Shown: piece after piece, positions 23,505 through 23,671 of the stretch
Layout of the letters: every line of letters begins with the position of its first letter
Position numbering within the stretch: the stretch's first letter is position 1
Origin: a virus
Strand: one strand, 5' to 3'
Virus record (IMG/VR): IMGVR_UViG_3300031787_000846
Location: 1-23,671 of that record
Length of the DNA stretch: 23,671 bases
The notes under the pieces: generated by a model
What the model was told of the DNA's origin: nothing
The model's input: only the letters and a program-made list of their open reading frames with translations
Databases searched by the model: none
Made by a program: the position numbers and the translations under genes

Positions 23505-23671
23505 CTCGTAGTTACATGGGGTATGTGTCGTCACTGACGACGAACACGACACCTGTTTCGCCACAAACGCTAAGTGTTGAATACTTCATCGTTGCAGGCG
23601 GTGGAGGTGGAAACGGCACCACCAACGTCGCTGGTGGCGGTGGTGGTGGCGGCGGAATGATTACTGGTTCG
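23501..23671 (+). CDS. Second glycine-rich adhesin candidate (partial, runs off the end)
   Basis: The frame starts at ATG 23501, overlapping the previous stop by four bases, and stays open for 57 codons to the window end. It begins MTRSYMGYVSSLTTNTTPVS, sharing GYVS and Thr/Pro/Val composition with the start of the previous protein. It reaches FIVAGGGGGNGTT and a run of eight Gly by residue 52, much sooner than its neighbour does. It looks like a paralog made by duplication. The missing remainder prevents any statement on length or tip. Confidence 0.75.
   Translation, partial: MTRSYMGYVSSLTTNTTPVSPQTLSVEYFIVAGGGGGNGTTNVAGGGGGGGGMITGS

Overview
The window is one side of a double-stranded DNA tailed-phage genome: a packaging, head and tail/fibre module with every supportable gene on the + strand, packed end to end with ATGA, TAATG or TAGTG overlaps. 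I see no tRNA, integrase, CRISPR array, insertion sequence, lysis gene or replication gene. Several proteins resemble families I know from phages of Actinobacteria and from uncultured aquatic phages: the N4-gp56-type capsid protein, the portal, the scaffold, the CxxC mini-protein and the 294/618-residue connector/tail pair. The best guess is therefore a lytic phage of an aquatic actinobacterium. The host assignment is inference from family resemblance and moderately high GC, not proof.

Layout. 1-698: a possible tail end of an upstream gene, a small basic protein (129-593), then a 105-base gap full of nested and competing inverted repeats directly before the terminase. 699-6359: terminase large subunit with an extra N-terminal helix-turn-helix, a 642-residue Lys/Ala/Pro-rich protein, and the portal. 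6360-14854: a 129-residue protein, a very large 1743-residue protein, and three medium-sized proteins of 279, 345 and 333 residues, which I read as virion-internal or ejection proteins. 14855-15001: a non-coding leader with a possible promoter and several hairpins. 15002-16463: scaffold and major capsid protein, closed by a strong intrinsic terminator. 16542-17680: two small virion proteins, one built on a 20-residue repeat. 17690-19029: seven tiny genes, six of them strongly basic. 19030-21774: head-tail adaptor and a large tail protein. 21782-23671: fibre and adhesin genes ending in two tandem glycine-rich proteins, the second cut by the window edge.

Working together: TerL pumps DNA through the portal into a shell formed by the capsid protein on the scaffold. 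The large proteins between portal and scaffold probably enter the head or neck. The adaptor and the 618-residue protein build the tail, and the last genes make host-binding tips. No tape-measure protein or long-tail tube genes are seen between the capsid and the fibres, which favours a short-tailed (podovirus-like) particle. The most unusual parts are the structured gap before terL, the structured leader before the scaffold/capsid genes, the run of basic micro-genes, and the giant 1743-residue protein.
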